DNA of 64,000 nucleotides from Paenibacillus marchantiae (GCF_028771845.1 NZ_CP118270.1:3348001-3412000); one strand, 5' to 3'. Counted from the first letter of the stretch, positions 15,724-25,432 are shown. Numbers and translations are program-made. The notes: a model not told the origin generated them from the letters alone.

Positions 15724-17028
15724 ATGTCTTCAGACCAAACGCATAACAACATTAATGTAGATCGATATTATCCTACCGCCGGACGAGTGATTTTGCATGT
15801 CGATATGAATGCTTTTTATTGCTCTGTACATGAAGCCGAGGAACCGGAATTATATAGAGGAAAAGCGACGGCCGTTGCTGGCAGTAGTGAAGTGCGCAAA
15901 GGTGTCATTGTAACTTGTTCTTACACGGCACGAAGCAGGGGTATTTCCACAGGTATGGTCGTTCATCAAGCATTGAAGAAATGTCCTGACTTAATTGTGA
16001 TTCGTCCGGATTTTCATTTATATCGTAGGTATTCGAAAGAATTCATGAAAATAGCTTACAGTTATACACCATTGCTTGAAGCGACCTCAATCGATGAGTG
16101 TTACCTCGATATTACGGGGTCCAGACAGTTTGGTACACCGCTGGAGATTGCGGAAAGTATTCAGACCAGAATCCGGGATGAGCTGGGGATGCCCTGTTCG
16201 ATCGGAATTGCACCCAACAAGCTGCTTGCCAAGATGGCCTCTGATTTGAAAAAGCCTAATGGCATTTCGATTTTGCGGATGAGGGATGTACCTCAGATTT
16301 TGTGGCATAGACCTTGTAACGAGATGTTTGGGATCGGGAAAAAGACAGCGGAAAAGCTGAAGAAGCTGGGCATTGAAACCATAGGCCAGCTGGCCAAATC
16401 AGACGAGCGGATGTTAACCGATGTGTTTGGAATTAATGGTTCTTGGTTAAAAAATTCAGCAAACGGCATTAATCATTCGGCAGTTCAGGCTGAACGTGAA
16501 GCGAACAAATCGATCGGACATACAACAACGCTGCCTGCGGATATATCTGAAATGGATGATGTACATCGGGTGTTGTTGAATATAAGTGACCAGGTTGCCA
16601 GACGGTTGCGCAAGCACGAAATGCTCAGTCAGGGCATTCAGATTACGATTCGTACACCGGATATGAAGACGATTACGAGATCACGGATGATGGAAGTGCC
16701 TACTGAAGATGCTTCGATCATATACCGGGAGGCCTGTGCTTTATTTGCGAAACATTGGCGCGGCGGGAAGCCTGTTCGTATGTTGGGTGTGACCCTCCAA
16801 ACGCTGATTCCACGTGAGGAGTCCGCGATACAGCTTGATCTGTTTGAATATGAGCAGAAACCGAAGAAGGAAAACCTGATTCGCATTATGGATCAGTTAC
16901 GTGACAAATTTGGTGAGAATGCTGTCGTTACAGCTGGCATGCTGGGGGATGATCCTTCCGTATTACTGCGCAATCATAAAGTCCGGGGAACATCGCTGCA
17001 AAAAGATAATTTGCAAAGTCTCGATTAA
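15724..17028 (+). CDS. dinB: DNA polymerase IV (Y family)
   Basis: A 434-residue translesion DNA polymerase. The palm motif ILHVDMNAFYCSVH (Asp27 metal ligand) and the second metal motif ATSIDECYLDITG near residue 122 are intact. A helix-hairpin-helix segment (MFGIGKKTAEKLKKLGIETIGQLA) and the little-finger domain follow. The C-terminal region contains QLDLFEYEQK, a plausible sliding-clamp-binding peptide (Q-L-D-L-F). Start ATG 15724 follows AAAGGGCGGTGGGG. A GTG at 15715 is also in frame. It resembles B. subtilis PolY1 in length and order. No LexA box could be certified upstream. Confidence 0.93.
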   Translation: MSSDQTHNNINVDRYYPTAGRVILHVDMNAFYCSVHEAEEPELYRGKATAVAGSSEVRKGVIVTCSYTARSRGISTGMVVHQALKKCPDLIVIRPDFHLYRRYSKEFMKIAYSYTPLLEATSIDECYLDITGSRQFGTPLEIAESIQTRIRDELGMPCSIGIAPNKLLAKMASDLKKPNGISILRMRDVPQILWHRPCNEMFGIGKKTAEKLKKLGIETIGQLAKSDERMLTDVFGINGSWLKNSANGINHSAVQAEREANKSIGHTTTLPADISEMDDVHRVLLNISDQVARRLRKHEMLSQGIQITIRTPDMKTITRSRMMEVPTEDASIIYREACALFAKHWRGGKPVRMLGVTLQTLIPREESAIQLDLFEYEQKPKKENLIRIMDQLRDKFGENAVVTAGMLGDDPSVLLRNHKVRGTSLQKDNLQSLD

Positions 17029-17065
17029 ATAGGGCATAATGGAGTCTTGAGGCTGTTAAAATTAT

Positions 17066-17094
17066 TTGTAATAACTCTTACTTTGTATTAATAT
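17066..17094 (+). promoter_or_regulatory. Probable SigA promoter of ferredoxin
   Basis: TTGTAA (17066-17071) and TAATAT (17089-17094) are 17 nt apart, about 53 nt upstream of the ferredoxin ATG. Confidence 0.45.
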
Positions 17095-17132
17095 GTTTCT
17101 AGATAAAAATACTGTACGTTTTTGAATAATAG

Positions 17133-17390
<258 letters not shown>

Positions 17391-17413
17391 TTCCTTTCAT
17401 ATGAACATACAAG

Positions 17414-17457
17414 AGTACATTCTTCTGTCATTGGGACAGTCGAATGTGCTTTTTTTG
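17414..17457 (+). terminator. Terminator of ferredoxin
   Basis: AGTACATTC (17414-17422) pairs with GAATGTGCT (17442-17450), with an inner CTGTC/GACAG hairpin, then seven T. Confidence 0.85.
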
Positions 17458-17561
17458 TCGAATGTTGAGGCTTAGATCCGGGTACTCAAGTCCTATGGAT
17501 TTCTTGTCATCATTTGCCGATATATATAGAAACGGAAAAAGGCGAAATGATGGAGGATCGG

Positions 17562-19001
17562 ATGCAAAATACTCATCTACGAACATATGTAAAGAAACAT
17601 CCAGATAATAAAATGGCCTGGTATTTACTCGGTAAGGAATATTTGGGTGAAGGGCAGGAAGCCAAGGCGAACTATTGTTTTCAACAGGCGGGTGAAGTCT
17701 ACGAGGCTTTCGAACGAAGCAAGGCACCGGCAGATATATGGGTGGATTATCAGGAGAAGCTGGTTGAGATGGCTGAGCAAAAGGAGAAAAAACATCGTGT
17801 TCGCAAGATGTGGCTTACCCTGCTTATGCTGCTTGTACTGGCAGGATTACCACCTGCAGACGCTCCTGGTTTCAATCGGGATGCAGCCGAGGCTTTGGCT
17901 TCAGCGTTGGAATCGACGGACGATTCCATGGATAGCGAATCAGGGAATAACCCGATGGAAGACTTGGCTCTTGTTGCAAAATCCAATGTGTTTACAGCTG
18001 GAGCATTCGGTGGAGGGGACCAGGGTGAGGCTGCACTTGCAGCTGCATGGTCAGGCTCTGGTGCGAAAGTACAGACATCGGCTGTGCTTGGAATGCAGGT
18101 CGCAGGTAACTGGACATTATGGAAGCGAAATATGGCGGTGAAATACATCGTTCAGACAAACAGCAGTGGCAAATTAACGGCACAGAGTTATGATGCCAAA
18201 CAGTGTAACTGTGAACCGCCGGAAGTATCACCGGAGATCAAGCGTCTGGCACAAGCCTGGACAGCCAAACAGGAATCCGCTGCAGCTCTGTCGAGTGCAA
18301 TGATTACATATAAAAAACAAAACGGTAGCTGGCCGAAAAGTGTGGCGCAACTTGCCCAGCCGTTTCCAAATAATATTCTGGGCGATACTGCACCTGGCAT
18401 GACCCGGATGTTTTCGGCACTACTTGCCATGCATCAACAAGGGCAAATGGGAAAAGGGAAAAACACAGGTGAGGGAACACGTGAAGGTTCAGATTTGCCG
18501 CAAGGCAAAAACGCTGCATTTGTGGATACGTTAGGCGGAAAGCCTTTTTTACAGGATCGGCTTGAAATCATCGTGGACAAGAGCAGACATAAGCTTGCGC
18601 TGATTAGTGGCGACACCATTATTCGTAATTACGAGGTGGGGCTCGGAGGAGATCGCACTCCAGAGGGTTCGTTTGTCATTTCAGACAAGGTTGTAAATCC
18701 AAATGGTCGCTCTAATGGCGAATTTGGAAGTAGGGGCATGCAGCTATCGGAGACGAATTATGCCATCCATGGGACCAACGAGCCAAACAGTATCGGGCTG
18801 GATGAATCCCTTGGATGTGTGAGAATGAGTACTGAAGATGTGGAAGAGCTATTTGCTCTTGCTCCTCAGGGAACTCCGGTACGCATCGGGAAAGATCTGC
18901 TGCCAGAGACAGCTATGGTTCCAGAAGCGAAGGATCGCTACCGGTACACACTTGTTCCCAAGCAAAATAATCCGAATAAGACGTATCATTGGTTGAATTA
19001 A
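17562..19001 (+). CDS. L,D-transpeptidase (YkuD) with TPR-like N-terminus
   Basis: A 479-residue membrane-anchored peptidoglycan enzyme. Residues 1-60 look like a TPR-type helical pair on the cytoplasmic side. A basic segment and one membrane helix (about 80-98) follow, then roughly 230 residues of Ala/Ser-rich and linker sequence. The YkuD domain starts near residue 330 (LEIIVDKSRHKLAL). Its active site is YAIHGTNEPNSIGLDESLGCVRM, with the catalytic cysteine in SLGCVRM and histidine in IHGTN. It should form 3-3 crosslinks outside the membrane. Start ATG 17562 is 5 nt from TGGAGG. Upstream ATGs 17547 and 17550 are possible. Confidence 0.85.
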   Translation: MQNTHLRTYVKKHPDNKMAWYLLGKEYLGEGQEAKANYCFQQAGEVYEAFERSKAPADIWVDYQEKLVEMAEQKEKKHRVRKMWLTLLMLLVLAGLPPADAPGFNRDAAEALASALESTDDSMDSESGNNPMEDLALVAKSNVFTAGAFGGGDQGEAALAAAWSGSGAKVQTSAVLGMQVAGNWTLWKRNMAVKYIVQTNSSGKLTAQSYDAKQCNCEPPEVSPEIKRLAQAWTAKQESAAALSSAMITYKKQNGSWPKSVAQLAQPFPNNILGDTAPGMTRMFSALLAMHQQGQMGKGKNTGEGTREGSDLPQGKNAAFVDTLGGKPFLQDRLEIIVDKSRHKLALISGDTIIRNYEVGLGGDRTPEGSFVISDKVVNPNGRSNGEFGSRGMQLSETNYAIHGTNEPNSIGLDESLGCVRMSTEDVEELFALAPQGTPVRIGKDLLPETAMVPEAKDRYRYTLVPKQNNPNKTYHWLN

Positions 19002-19087
19002 ACGATAAACCAAGTGATTCAGACCGAAGAAAACGTAAAATCCATGCTGGATTGGTATGTAGATGCAGAAACAGTCGGTTGAAGCAT

Positions 19088-19225
19088 TTACAGGTTGGCG
19101 ATAATAATAAGCGCACCAATGATAATGATCAGTCCACCGACGCTGGCTGCGGTCCAGATAATGGCTTTCCGGTTGACCTCATCTTTCTTTTGCTGCAAAG
19201 TAGGTGGTTTGCGTTTGGGAGCCAT
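19088..19225 (-). CDS. Membrane microprotein, 45 aa
   Basis: A 45-codon frame on the minus strand, with AAGGAGG 8 nt before ATG 19225. The peptide has a basic N-terminus (MAPKRKPPTLQQKKDE) and one membrane helix (WTAASVGGLIIIIGALIIIA), ending A-N-L. The N-in basic charge followed by a helix to the C-terminus suggests a small tail-anchored inner-membrane protein. I do not recognise the family. It lies between the L,D-transpeptidase and pyrD genes in opposite orientation. Confidence 0.65.
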   Translation of the reverse strand: MAPKRKPPTLQQKKDEVNRKAIIWTAASVGGLIIIIGALIIIANL

Positions 19226-19481
19226 GGGCTGTTCCTCCTTCATGGAATAAGGCTATATAGATGTAGCCATGCTCCCATTGTAAAGAATTCAACTCGCCAT
19301 TTCCAGTAGGCGGGTGGATTTCTTGTGAGCATTTTGCATAATACGATTCCTTCTGTCTATGCTCAAACTACTTTCCTTTTGAAGAAGAAACGGATAGACT
19401 TGTGTATAGAGTGTTTTTTTACATATGAAAAAGACGGAAAGCAGTTTTTTCAGCGTACCGGACCAGAACGGAGTGAGTGAT

Positions 19482-20579
19482 TTGTTATACAGAAGTCTTG
19501 CTAAACCCTTGTTGTTCAAAATGGACCCTGAGCAGGCCCATCATCTAATTATCGGCGGCCTCAGTGGAATGGGGAGTATTCGCCCGGTTCCTTCCGGTTT
19601 GCGTGTCATGTATGGCGTGCGTGAAACATCGGATCTGGCTGTGGATATGTTTGGATGTCATTTTCCTACACCTGTAGGACTTGCGGCTGGTTTGGACAAA
19701 AACGGACAGGCTGTAACGGGCTTTTCTTCCATCGGGTTTGGCTTCATGGAAGTGGGCACAGTCACACCGCTTGCACAGCCAGGTAACGACCAGCCACGGT
19801 TATTCCGCCTGCCTCCCGATGAGGCATTGGTGAACCGGATGGGATTCAATAACCTTGGAGCCGAAGCGATGGCGGGTGAATTGGCACGCCTCACGGAGCG
19901 CCGTATTCCAGTGGCCGTAAATATAGGTAAAAATAAGGCGACATCGAATGAAGAAGCACATTTGGATTATGCAAAATGCATTCGAGCGCTATACGATTAT
20001 GCGGACCTGTTTGTGGTGAATATCAGTTCACCAAATACACCGGATTTGCGTAATCTGCAACATGGGAATGAACTGAAGGAATTGCTTGCCGCTGTGATGA
20101 ATGAGATGGAGACGCAGCGCAAGAGAGCGGGCGGTTCCGTTAAAACGGTACTGGTCAAAATCGCACCTGATGTGAATGACCAGGAGCTTCAATATATGGT
20201 AAGTACCATTGCAGATAGTGGAGTTGCCGGTATCATCGCAACGAATACAACGATCAGCCGCGAGGGTCTGTCTCATCAGCATGCTAAAGAGACAGGTGGA
20301 CTAAGTGGCAAGCCGCTGCGTGATCGTTCCACGGAAATCATTCGCCAAATCTATCGCCAGACAGAAGGCAAACTGCCAATCATCGGATCGGGGGGCATTT
20401 TCACAAGCGAAGATGCTTACGAAAAGATTAAAGCAGGGGCCAGCCTGGTGGAAATATATACGGCATTGATCTATGAAGGACCTGAAGTGAACCGGCGCAT
20501 TCATGCCGGACTGCGTGAATTGCTGCGCAAAGACGGTTACAGTCATATTTCGGAAGCTGTCGGTGCAGAGCATCGTTAA
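19482..20579 (+). CDS. pyrD: Dihydroorotate dehydrogenase (quinone), class 2
   Basis: A 365-residue flavoenzyme that oxidises dihydroorotate to orotate in pyrimidine synthesis, passing electrons to membrane quinone. The N-terminus LLYRSLAKPLLFKMDPEQAHHL is the membrane-associating helix pair of class 2 enzymes. NISSPNTPDLRNLQ carries the catalytic serine of that class (class 1 has cysteine). FMN-binding GLAAGLDKNGQ, VNRMGFNN and IGSGGIFT are present. Start TTG 19482 lies 8 nt after GGAG and gives the usual class 2 beginning. ATG 19425 has no ribosome binding site. It stands outside a pyr operon. Firmicutes more often use the class 1B PyrDB/PyrK pair. Confidence 0.93.
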   Translation: MLYRSLAKPLLFKMDPEQAHHLIIGGLSGMGSIRPVPSGLRVMYGVRETSDLAVDMFGCHFPTPVGLAAGLDKNGQAVTGFSSIGFGFMEVGTVTPLAQPGNDQPRLFRLPPDEALVNRMGFNNLGAEAMAGELARLTERRIPVAVNIGKNKATSNEEAHLDYAKCIRALYDYADLFVVNISSPNTPDLRNLQHGNELKELLAAVMNEMETQRKRAGGSVKTVLVKIAPDVNDQELQYMVSTIADSGVAGIIATNTTISREGLSHQHAKETGGLSGKPLRDRSTEIIRQIYRQTEGKLPIIGSGGIFTSEDAYEKIKAGASLVEIYTALIYEGPEVNRRIHAGLRELLRKDGYSHISEAVGAEHR

Positions 20580-20714
20580 GCAATGTTTCGGAGTTCCCCG
20601 GATTGGAAATTAGAAGCGTGGAAGAGGGTAATGTCGTACGGGACTCTTCCCCCCGCTTAACATCATGTATAATGGATAAGAACAGGGGAAGCTATAGAGA
20701 CAGGAGGCATAAGC

Positions 20715-21530
20715 ATGGACGGTAGAGACTGGGGTACATTTTTACTTCCTTATGAACAAGCGGTAGAGGAATTGAAAGTTAAGTTTAAAACGATGCGGGC
20801 GGAGCTTAAGAAAAGGGAAGAATACGCCCCGATCGAATTCGTTACCGGTCGTGTCAAAAAAATATCCAGCATTCTGGAGAAATCCAGACGCCTGAATGTG
20901 CCGCTTGATCAGGTGGAAACAGGCATTGAGGATATTGCAGGTATCCGCATTATGTGCCAGTTTGTGGATGATATTCGGCGGGTAGCCGAGTATATACGTG
21001 GACGTAAGGATTTGACGGTATTAATCGAGAAAGATTATATCACCAATTTCAAAGAAAGCGGCTACCGCAGTTTCCATATGATTATTGAGTATCCTGTTCA
21101 GACGGCTCTTGGGCAGAAGAATGTACTGGCCGAGATTCAGATTCGGACGCTGGCGATGAACTTCTGGGCCACGATCGAGCACTCCCTTAGTTACAAGTTT
21201 CGGGAGAGTCTGCCGGATGATATGCGCGCACGATTGAAAAAGACGGCGGAAGCCGCTTTTGTACTCGATAATGAGATGTCGGCGATCCGTCTGCAAATTC
21301 TGGAGGCGCAAAAGGCCTTTGAAGATGACTCAAATATTGTATCAAGAACGCTGAGCATCATACATCAATTGTATTTCTACCACCTCGTGAACGAAGCGAT
21401 AGAGGCACAAAAGCGCTTCAATGACTGCTGGGAGCGTCATGATATGGAAGGGTTAAAAGACCTTCTGGATGATGTAAAAGCACTTCTGAATGCGGCTAGA
21501 AAGGGCGAAAACCCGGATGAGCAGCTATGA
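20715..21530 (+). CDS. relQ: GTP pyrophosphokinase RelQ/YjbM (small alarmone synthetase)
   Basis: A 271-residue single-domain (p)ppGpp synthetase. Synthetase motifs include TGRVKKISSILEKSRR (residues about 43-58), IEDIAGIRI, the substrate loop TNFKESGYRSFH and EIQIRTLAMNFWATIEHSLSYKF. No hydrolase, TGS or ACT domains are present. The C-terminal helices (about 175-265) match the tetramerisation region of RelQ/SasB. It is about 60 residues longer than the 211-residue B. subtilis SasB. Start ATG 20715 follows GACAGGAGG. The 3' end overlaps the DUF309 gene by 14 nt. Confidence 0.9.
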   Translation: MDGRDWGTFLLPYEQAVEELKVKFKTMRAELKKREEYAPIEFVTGRVKKISSILEKSRRLNVPLDQVETGIEDIAGIRIMCQFVDDIRRVAEYIRGRKDLTVLIEKDYITNFKESGYRSFHMIIEYPVQTALGQKNVLAEIQIRTLAMNFWATIEHSLSYKFRESLPDDMRARLKKTAEAAFVLDNEMSAIRLQILEAQKAFEDDSNIVSRTLSIIHQLYFYHLVNEAIEAQKRFNDCWERHDMEGLKDLLDDVKALLNAARKGENPDEQL

Positions 21531-22011
21531 GCCGCTGTATGTTGACTATCTGATCTACTTCAATCGCGATCGGGACTACTTTGAATGCCATGAGGTATTG
21601 GAAGAACTGTGGCTTGAACGGGATCGAGATTCTCTGTACAAAGGATTGCTACAGATTGCAGTGGGGCTGTATCATTTCAGGAATGATAACCTTCGCGGAG
21701 GACGCATGATGTTACAGAGTTCGGTAGATCTGTTAAAGTCATATCCGGAAACTTCGCGAGGTATTGCCCTTGGACCGTTGGTGCAGGAAGTACAGGAGCT
21801 GGTTCATGGACTTTCGGGTCCTGAGCCGCAGAAGTTTCCTTACAGAGACTTGCATATTCAGATTCAGGATGAGGTACTGGTGCAGGAGGTTCGAGAACGT
21901 GCTCTTGAACTGAAGCCTAATATTCCCCAACGCCGGAGTCCTACACGTGGACGAATCTATGAAGAGAAGATGAAAGCATTGCAGCAGGAGCAGAACTTGC
22001 AGAGCGAGTAA
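21517..22011 (+). CDS. DUF309 family protein
   Basis: A 164-residue helical protein. The YFNRDRDYFECHEVLEELW stretch (residues 13-31) and the following GLLQIAVGLYHFRN are the signature of DUF309, a four-helix-type fold of unknown function with conserved Glu, His and Cys. The C-terminus is basic and glutamine-rich. The ATG at 21517 lies within the end of relQ, so translation is probably coupled. The upstream frame to 21490 has no better start. Association with an alarmone synthetase may be simple neighbourhood. Confidence 0.75.
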   Translation: MSSYEPLYVDYLIYFNRDRDYFECHEVLEELWLERDRDSLYKGLLQIAVGLYHFRNDNLRGGRMMLQSSVDLLKSYPETSRGIALGPLVQEVQELVHGLSGPEPQKFPYRDLHIQIQDEVLVQEVRERALELKPNIPQRRSPTRGRIYEEKMKALQQEQNLQSE

Positions 22012-22072
22012 GCTTGTAATAGAAAGACATCATTCACTTTATCATTAACATGTTCTCAGACATATGATCTTT

Positions 22073-22118
22073 AAAAAACACCCCGACCGTTCCTCTAGAG
22101 GAATTGGCCGGGGTGTTC
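22073..22118 (-). terminator. Terminator of the minus-strand thioredoxin-like gene
   Basis: CACCCCG (22079-22085) pairs with CGGGGTG (22109-22115), with an inner CCTCTAGAGG palindrome. The T run is on the minus strand only, so it serves the gene ending at 22223. Confidence 0.75.
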
Positions 22119-22222
22119 GATATTAAAGGACATCATTAAAGGTTGGAATGATTCCAGAGCTTGTCCATGAAAAGGACAATATAATCCATGCGGGTCCATC
22201 GCAACCACGAAGAGTTATACGA

Positions 22223-22771
22223 TTAGCTTGCTGATGGAGTGGTACTGCCTTTATATTTCTCGAAAAATTGCTTGTAGTCATCCAGTGTATAACCGTTGGC
22301 ACTGCCATTTTCCTGTAGCCCGCCAACCATGCGGTCTTTCTCAACACCATCCTGATAATATACCAGAGTTGGTGTGTACTCAATGTTATAATCGGTCCAA
22401 CCGGAATCGAATTCACGCAGATTGAACTGAGGCAGTTGAATCCCTTCCTCATCGACCAGTGGCATCAACTGAGGTGTTGTCGCACGGCAGTGTGAGCAGT
22501 CGGAGGCGAAGAAATATACAAAGAAGCTGTCTTTGTTATCAATTCTGGCTTTCAGATCATCAGGCAAAATGATTTGTTGGTAGTTCGGATCGTCCAGCAA
22601 TTCGCGTGTTGCGGGATTAAGCTTGGAGGCGGCGATGCCATAAGCATTCCCCACGGCGTCCATTTGTTTCTTGGATTGCTGGTTCACCAGGACAAGTGCT
22701 GCAATCAAAACGACGAAAATACCCAGGAAAATAAGGATCGCAGCGCTTTTCTTTTTCTTCTTGGATTTCAT
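22223..22771 (-). CDS. Membrane-anchored thioredoxin-like protein
   Basis: A 182-residue protein. A lysine-rich start (MKSKKKKKS) and a membrane helix (residues about 10-30) tether an extracytoplasmic thioredoxin fold with the redox motif SDCSHC (C-S-H-C) near residue 100 and a YTPTLVYY cis-proline loop. It may act as a thiol reductant or disulfide exchanger outside the membrane. ATG 22771 is 9 nt from GGGGGA. ATG 22786 is in frame but has no ribosome binding site. It is divergent from the RNA methyltransferase gene. Confidence 0.8.
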   Translation of the reverse strand: MKSKKKKKSAAILIFLGIFVVLIAALVLVNQQSKKQMDAVGNAYGIAASKLNPATRELLDDPNYQQIILPDDLKARIDNKDSFFVYFFASDCSHCRATTPQLMPLVDEEGIQLPQFNLREFDSGWTDYNIEYTPTLVYYQDGVEKDRMVGGLQENGSANGYTLDDYKQFFEKYKGSTTPSAS

Positions 22772-22999
22772 TAAGACATCCCCCATCGATCATATCGAAA
22801 TATAGTTTTGGCAAAAATACAAGATGGGATAATATGCATAAACACCCGAATTTTTGCACATCAATCAATCTACTTGCCATTATACTACATTACACGCTGT
22901 AGTGGAATATATATGATGTATGAAGCAATAGGAAAGCAATGCCCTGATATGATAACATAGAACTATATGCAATTTTAACAAGACAGGATGAGTGGAATT

Positions 23000-24688
23000 A
23001 TGGCTGTACAGCTGCCTTCGATATTTGCCGAGCGAATGAAAAGCTTGTTAGGCGATGAATTTGAACAATTTATGAAATCTTATGAGCAGTCGCCACATGC
23101 GGGGCTGAGAGTGAATACGTTAAAAATATCGCTGGAACAATTCAAGGAAATTGCTCCATTTGATATGCGACCCATTCCGTGGTGCGGAACGGGTTTTTAT
23201 GTGCCTCATGGAGTTAAGCCGGGGTTACACCCTTATTATCATGCGGGTTTGTATTATATCCAGGAACCAAGCGCCATGGCCCCAGTTGAATTATTGGATG
23301 TGAAACCCGGGGAACGCGTGCTGGATCTATGTGCGGCTCCTGGCGGGAAAACAACCCAGATCGCTGCCAAGCTTCAGGGGAAAGGTGTGCTCGTTACGAA
23401 TGATATCCATGCGGAACGTACGAAAGCCCTCGCCAAAAACGTGGAAATGTATGGAATACGCAATGCCGTTGTATTGAATGAATCACCGGAACGGATTGCG
23501 AATGCATTTTCTCATTATTTTGATAAAGTGTTAATCGATGCGCCTTGTTCGGGTGAGGGTATGTTCCGTAAAGATGAGGACATGGTGAAATCCTGGGAAA
23601 ATCATTCGGTGGAAAAATGTGTGCTGATGCAGCGCGATATTCTGGAGACTGCGGCCAAACTGCTTGCTCCAGGGGGTACCATCGTATATTCCACATGTAC
23701 ATTTGCACCAGAGGAAAATGAAGCGATGATAGCGGAATTCCTGAACATCAATCCTGATTTTGTGGTGAATGACATCCCGGAAAGTGCAGGATTTGCGCCA
23801 GGACGTCCGGAATGGGTGCGGCAGATGTTGCCCGAAAAAGCAGAAGAGACGGAATCTGTGCTGGACCAAACGCGCGGCACTGCGAGGTTGTGGCCTCATC
23901 TCTTGGAGGGGGAGGGACATTATGTTGCTGTATTGCAGCATCGTGCGGAATCTCTTATCGAAGAAGACGGAAATCAAGAAGAGGGCAGCGTTTTACAAAA
24001 TGGACAGGCAGTGGGCGCAGATTTCACCGAACCAAGTGAATTGGTAGAACCATTTATCCGTGTATCTGCACCAATCAGTAAAGAAGAGCGGAAACGGGAA
24101 CGTCTAATGAGAACCGAATCTAGAGAACGCGATAATAAGCATACCCGTGGTGGCAAGGCTCAGGGAAAACAGGGCAAAGGAAACGAACGTGGTGGTCGTA
24201 AAAACGAACGGGCTCAGGGGCGAGGAACCGACCAGGCAAATGTCGATCTAGGAACGGTGTATGCTCAATTTGTACAAGAAAATCTGGAAATCGAGCTTGC
24301 TGGAGAAACGGTGTATTATGGCGATCGAGTGTATCAATCTTCTGTGGGTGCTGCCCGTCTGGAAGGGCTCAAGGTTATTCGACCAGGGTGGTTTATGGGT
24401 ACCGTAAAGAATGGGCGATTTGTGCCCTCTCATCCGCTTGCATGCGCTTTGAATGCAGCCGAAGCCCAGAGATCCGTTAACCTATCTTCCGCAGACGGTG
24501 AAGCAGTAAGGTATCTCAAAGGAGAGACGTTGAACATCGAAGAATCACGAGTTGAACGTCAAGCAGATACGGCGGCCAAAGGTTATGTGTTGGTGTGTGT
24601 GGACGGATTTGCGGCTGGCTGGGGGAAATGGCTGGATGGTGTACTGAAAAATGAATATCCGGCAGGCTGGAGGTGGACATCGGTATGA
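23000..24688 (+). CDS. rsmF: RsmF/NOL1-NOP2-sun family RNA cytosine-5 methyltransferase
   Basis: A 562-residue SAM-dependent m5C methyltransferase. The SAM site is VLDLCAAPGGKTTQIA (about 109-124). The two catalytic cysteines are in DAPCSGEGMF and YSTCTFAPEENE. A Lys/Arg/Gly/Asn-rich insert (about 365-420: RTESRERDNKHTRGGKAQGK) separates the catalytic part from the C-terminal domain that fits the RsmF/YebU PUA-like region. It probably methylates 16S rRNA, though a tRNA target cannot be excluded. ATG 23000 has GAGTGG upstream, and 22988 is the alternative. The stop overlaps the next gene by 4 nt. Confidence 0.88.
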   Translation: MAVQLPSIFAERMKSLLGDEFEQFMKSYEQSPHAGLRVNTLKISLEQFKEIAPFDMRPIPWCGTGFYVPHGVKPGLHPYYHAGLYYIQEPSAMAPVELLDVKPGERVLDLCAAPGGKTTQIAAKLQGKGVLVTNDIHAERTKALAKNVEMYGIRNAVVLNESPERIANAFSHYFDKVLIDAPCSGEGMFRKDEDMVKSWENHSVEKCVLMQRDILETAAKLLAPGGTIVYSTCTFAPEENEAMIAEFLNINPDFVVNDIPESAGFAPGRPEWVRQMLPEKAEETESVLDQTRGTARLWPHLLEGEGHYVAVLQHRAESLIEEDGNQEEGSVLQNGQAVGADFTEPSELVEPFIRVSAPISKEERKRERLMRTESRERDNKHTRGGKAQGKQGKGNERGGRKNERAQGRGTDQANVDLGTVYAQFVQENLEIELAGETVYYGDRVYQSSVGAARLEGLKVIRPGWFMGTVKNGRFVPSHPLACALNAAEAQRSVNLSSADGEAVRYLKGETLNIEESRVERQADTAAKGYVLVCVDGFAAGWGKWLDGVLKNEYPAGWRWTSV

Positions 24689-25431
24689 GTGGAAAAGGCA
24701 AACAAACGCTGCGTCTGGATAAAATATTGAGTCATATGGGCGTGGGGTCACGAAGTGAGCTCAAAAAGATGGTAAAACAGGGCAGAATCCGTGTGGACGG
24801 TAAACCGGTGAAAGACAGCGGTGTGCAGGTTAATCCAGACGTAAACGTAATTGAAGCTGACGGAGAGCGGATTGTGTATCGTGAAATGATCTACCTGATG
24901 CTTCACAAACCACCTGGCGTGGTGTCGGCAACCGAAGATAATCGGGATAAAACGGTGATTGATCTGCTGCGTAAAGAGGAGCGTGTCTTCGATCCGTTCC
25001 CTGTGGGACGACTCGACAAAGATACCGAGGGCCTGCTCATTCTAACGAATGATGGGCCACTTGCCCATGATCTGTTGTCCCCGCGCAAACATGTGCCCAA
25101 GACGTATGAAGCCCGTGTGCTGGGAAATGTTGAAGAAGAAGATATTGAAAAATTCAAAGCCGGCATTCAGCTGGATGATGGATATGAGACGTTGCCTGCG
25201 GAACTGACTGTGCTGGATCGTGAGGAAACGGAAGAGGGCGTGTTTTCTTCCATTTCATTGATCATTCATGAGGGCAAGTTCCACCAGGTGAAGAGAATGT
25301 TCCAGGCTGTTGGCAAACGTGTGGTTTATCTGAAACGTGTTGCCATGGGTGACCTGGAGCTGGATGCCAATCTTGAAATTGGCAGTTATCGCGAATTAAC
25401 CGCTGACGAGTTAGAACGTTTGCGGAAGTAA
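24685..25431 (+). CDS. RsuA/RluB family pseudouridine synthase
   Basis: A 248-residue enzyme. An N-terminal S4 RNA-binding domain (residues 8-60, LRLDKILSHMGVGSRSELKKMVKQG) precedes the catalytic domain with GRLDKDTEGLLILTNDG, which contains the catalytic aspartate, and the KTYEARV and GKFHQVKRM motifs. It should isomerise a uridine in ribosomal RNA. RsuA (16S U516) is the closest type by length, while RluB proteins are similar. Start ATG 24685 is 8 nt from GGAGGTGG and overlaps the methyltransferase stop (ATGA), so two rRNA modification enzymes are translationally coupled. Confidence 0.9.
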   Translation: MSGKGKQTLRLDKILSHMGVGSRSELKKMVKQGRIRVDGKPVKDSGVQVNPDVNVIEADGERIVYREMIYLMLHKPPGVVSATEDNRDKTVIDLLRKEERVFDPFPVGRLDKDTEGLLILTNDGPLAHDLLSPRKHVPKTYEARVLGNVEEEDIEKFKAGIQLDDGYETLPAELTVLDREETEEGVFSSISLIIHEGKFHQVKRMFQAVGKRVVYLKRVAMGDLELDANLEIGSYRELTADELERLRK

Positions 25432-25432
25432 T

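Noticed and set aside
20614-20650. Hairpin GGAAGAG/CTCTTCC before relQ
   Set aside because: The stem is real, but no T run follows, so it is not called a terminator. Possibly the 3' end of the pyrD transcript.
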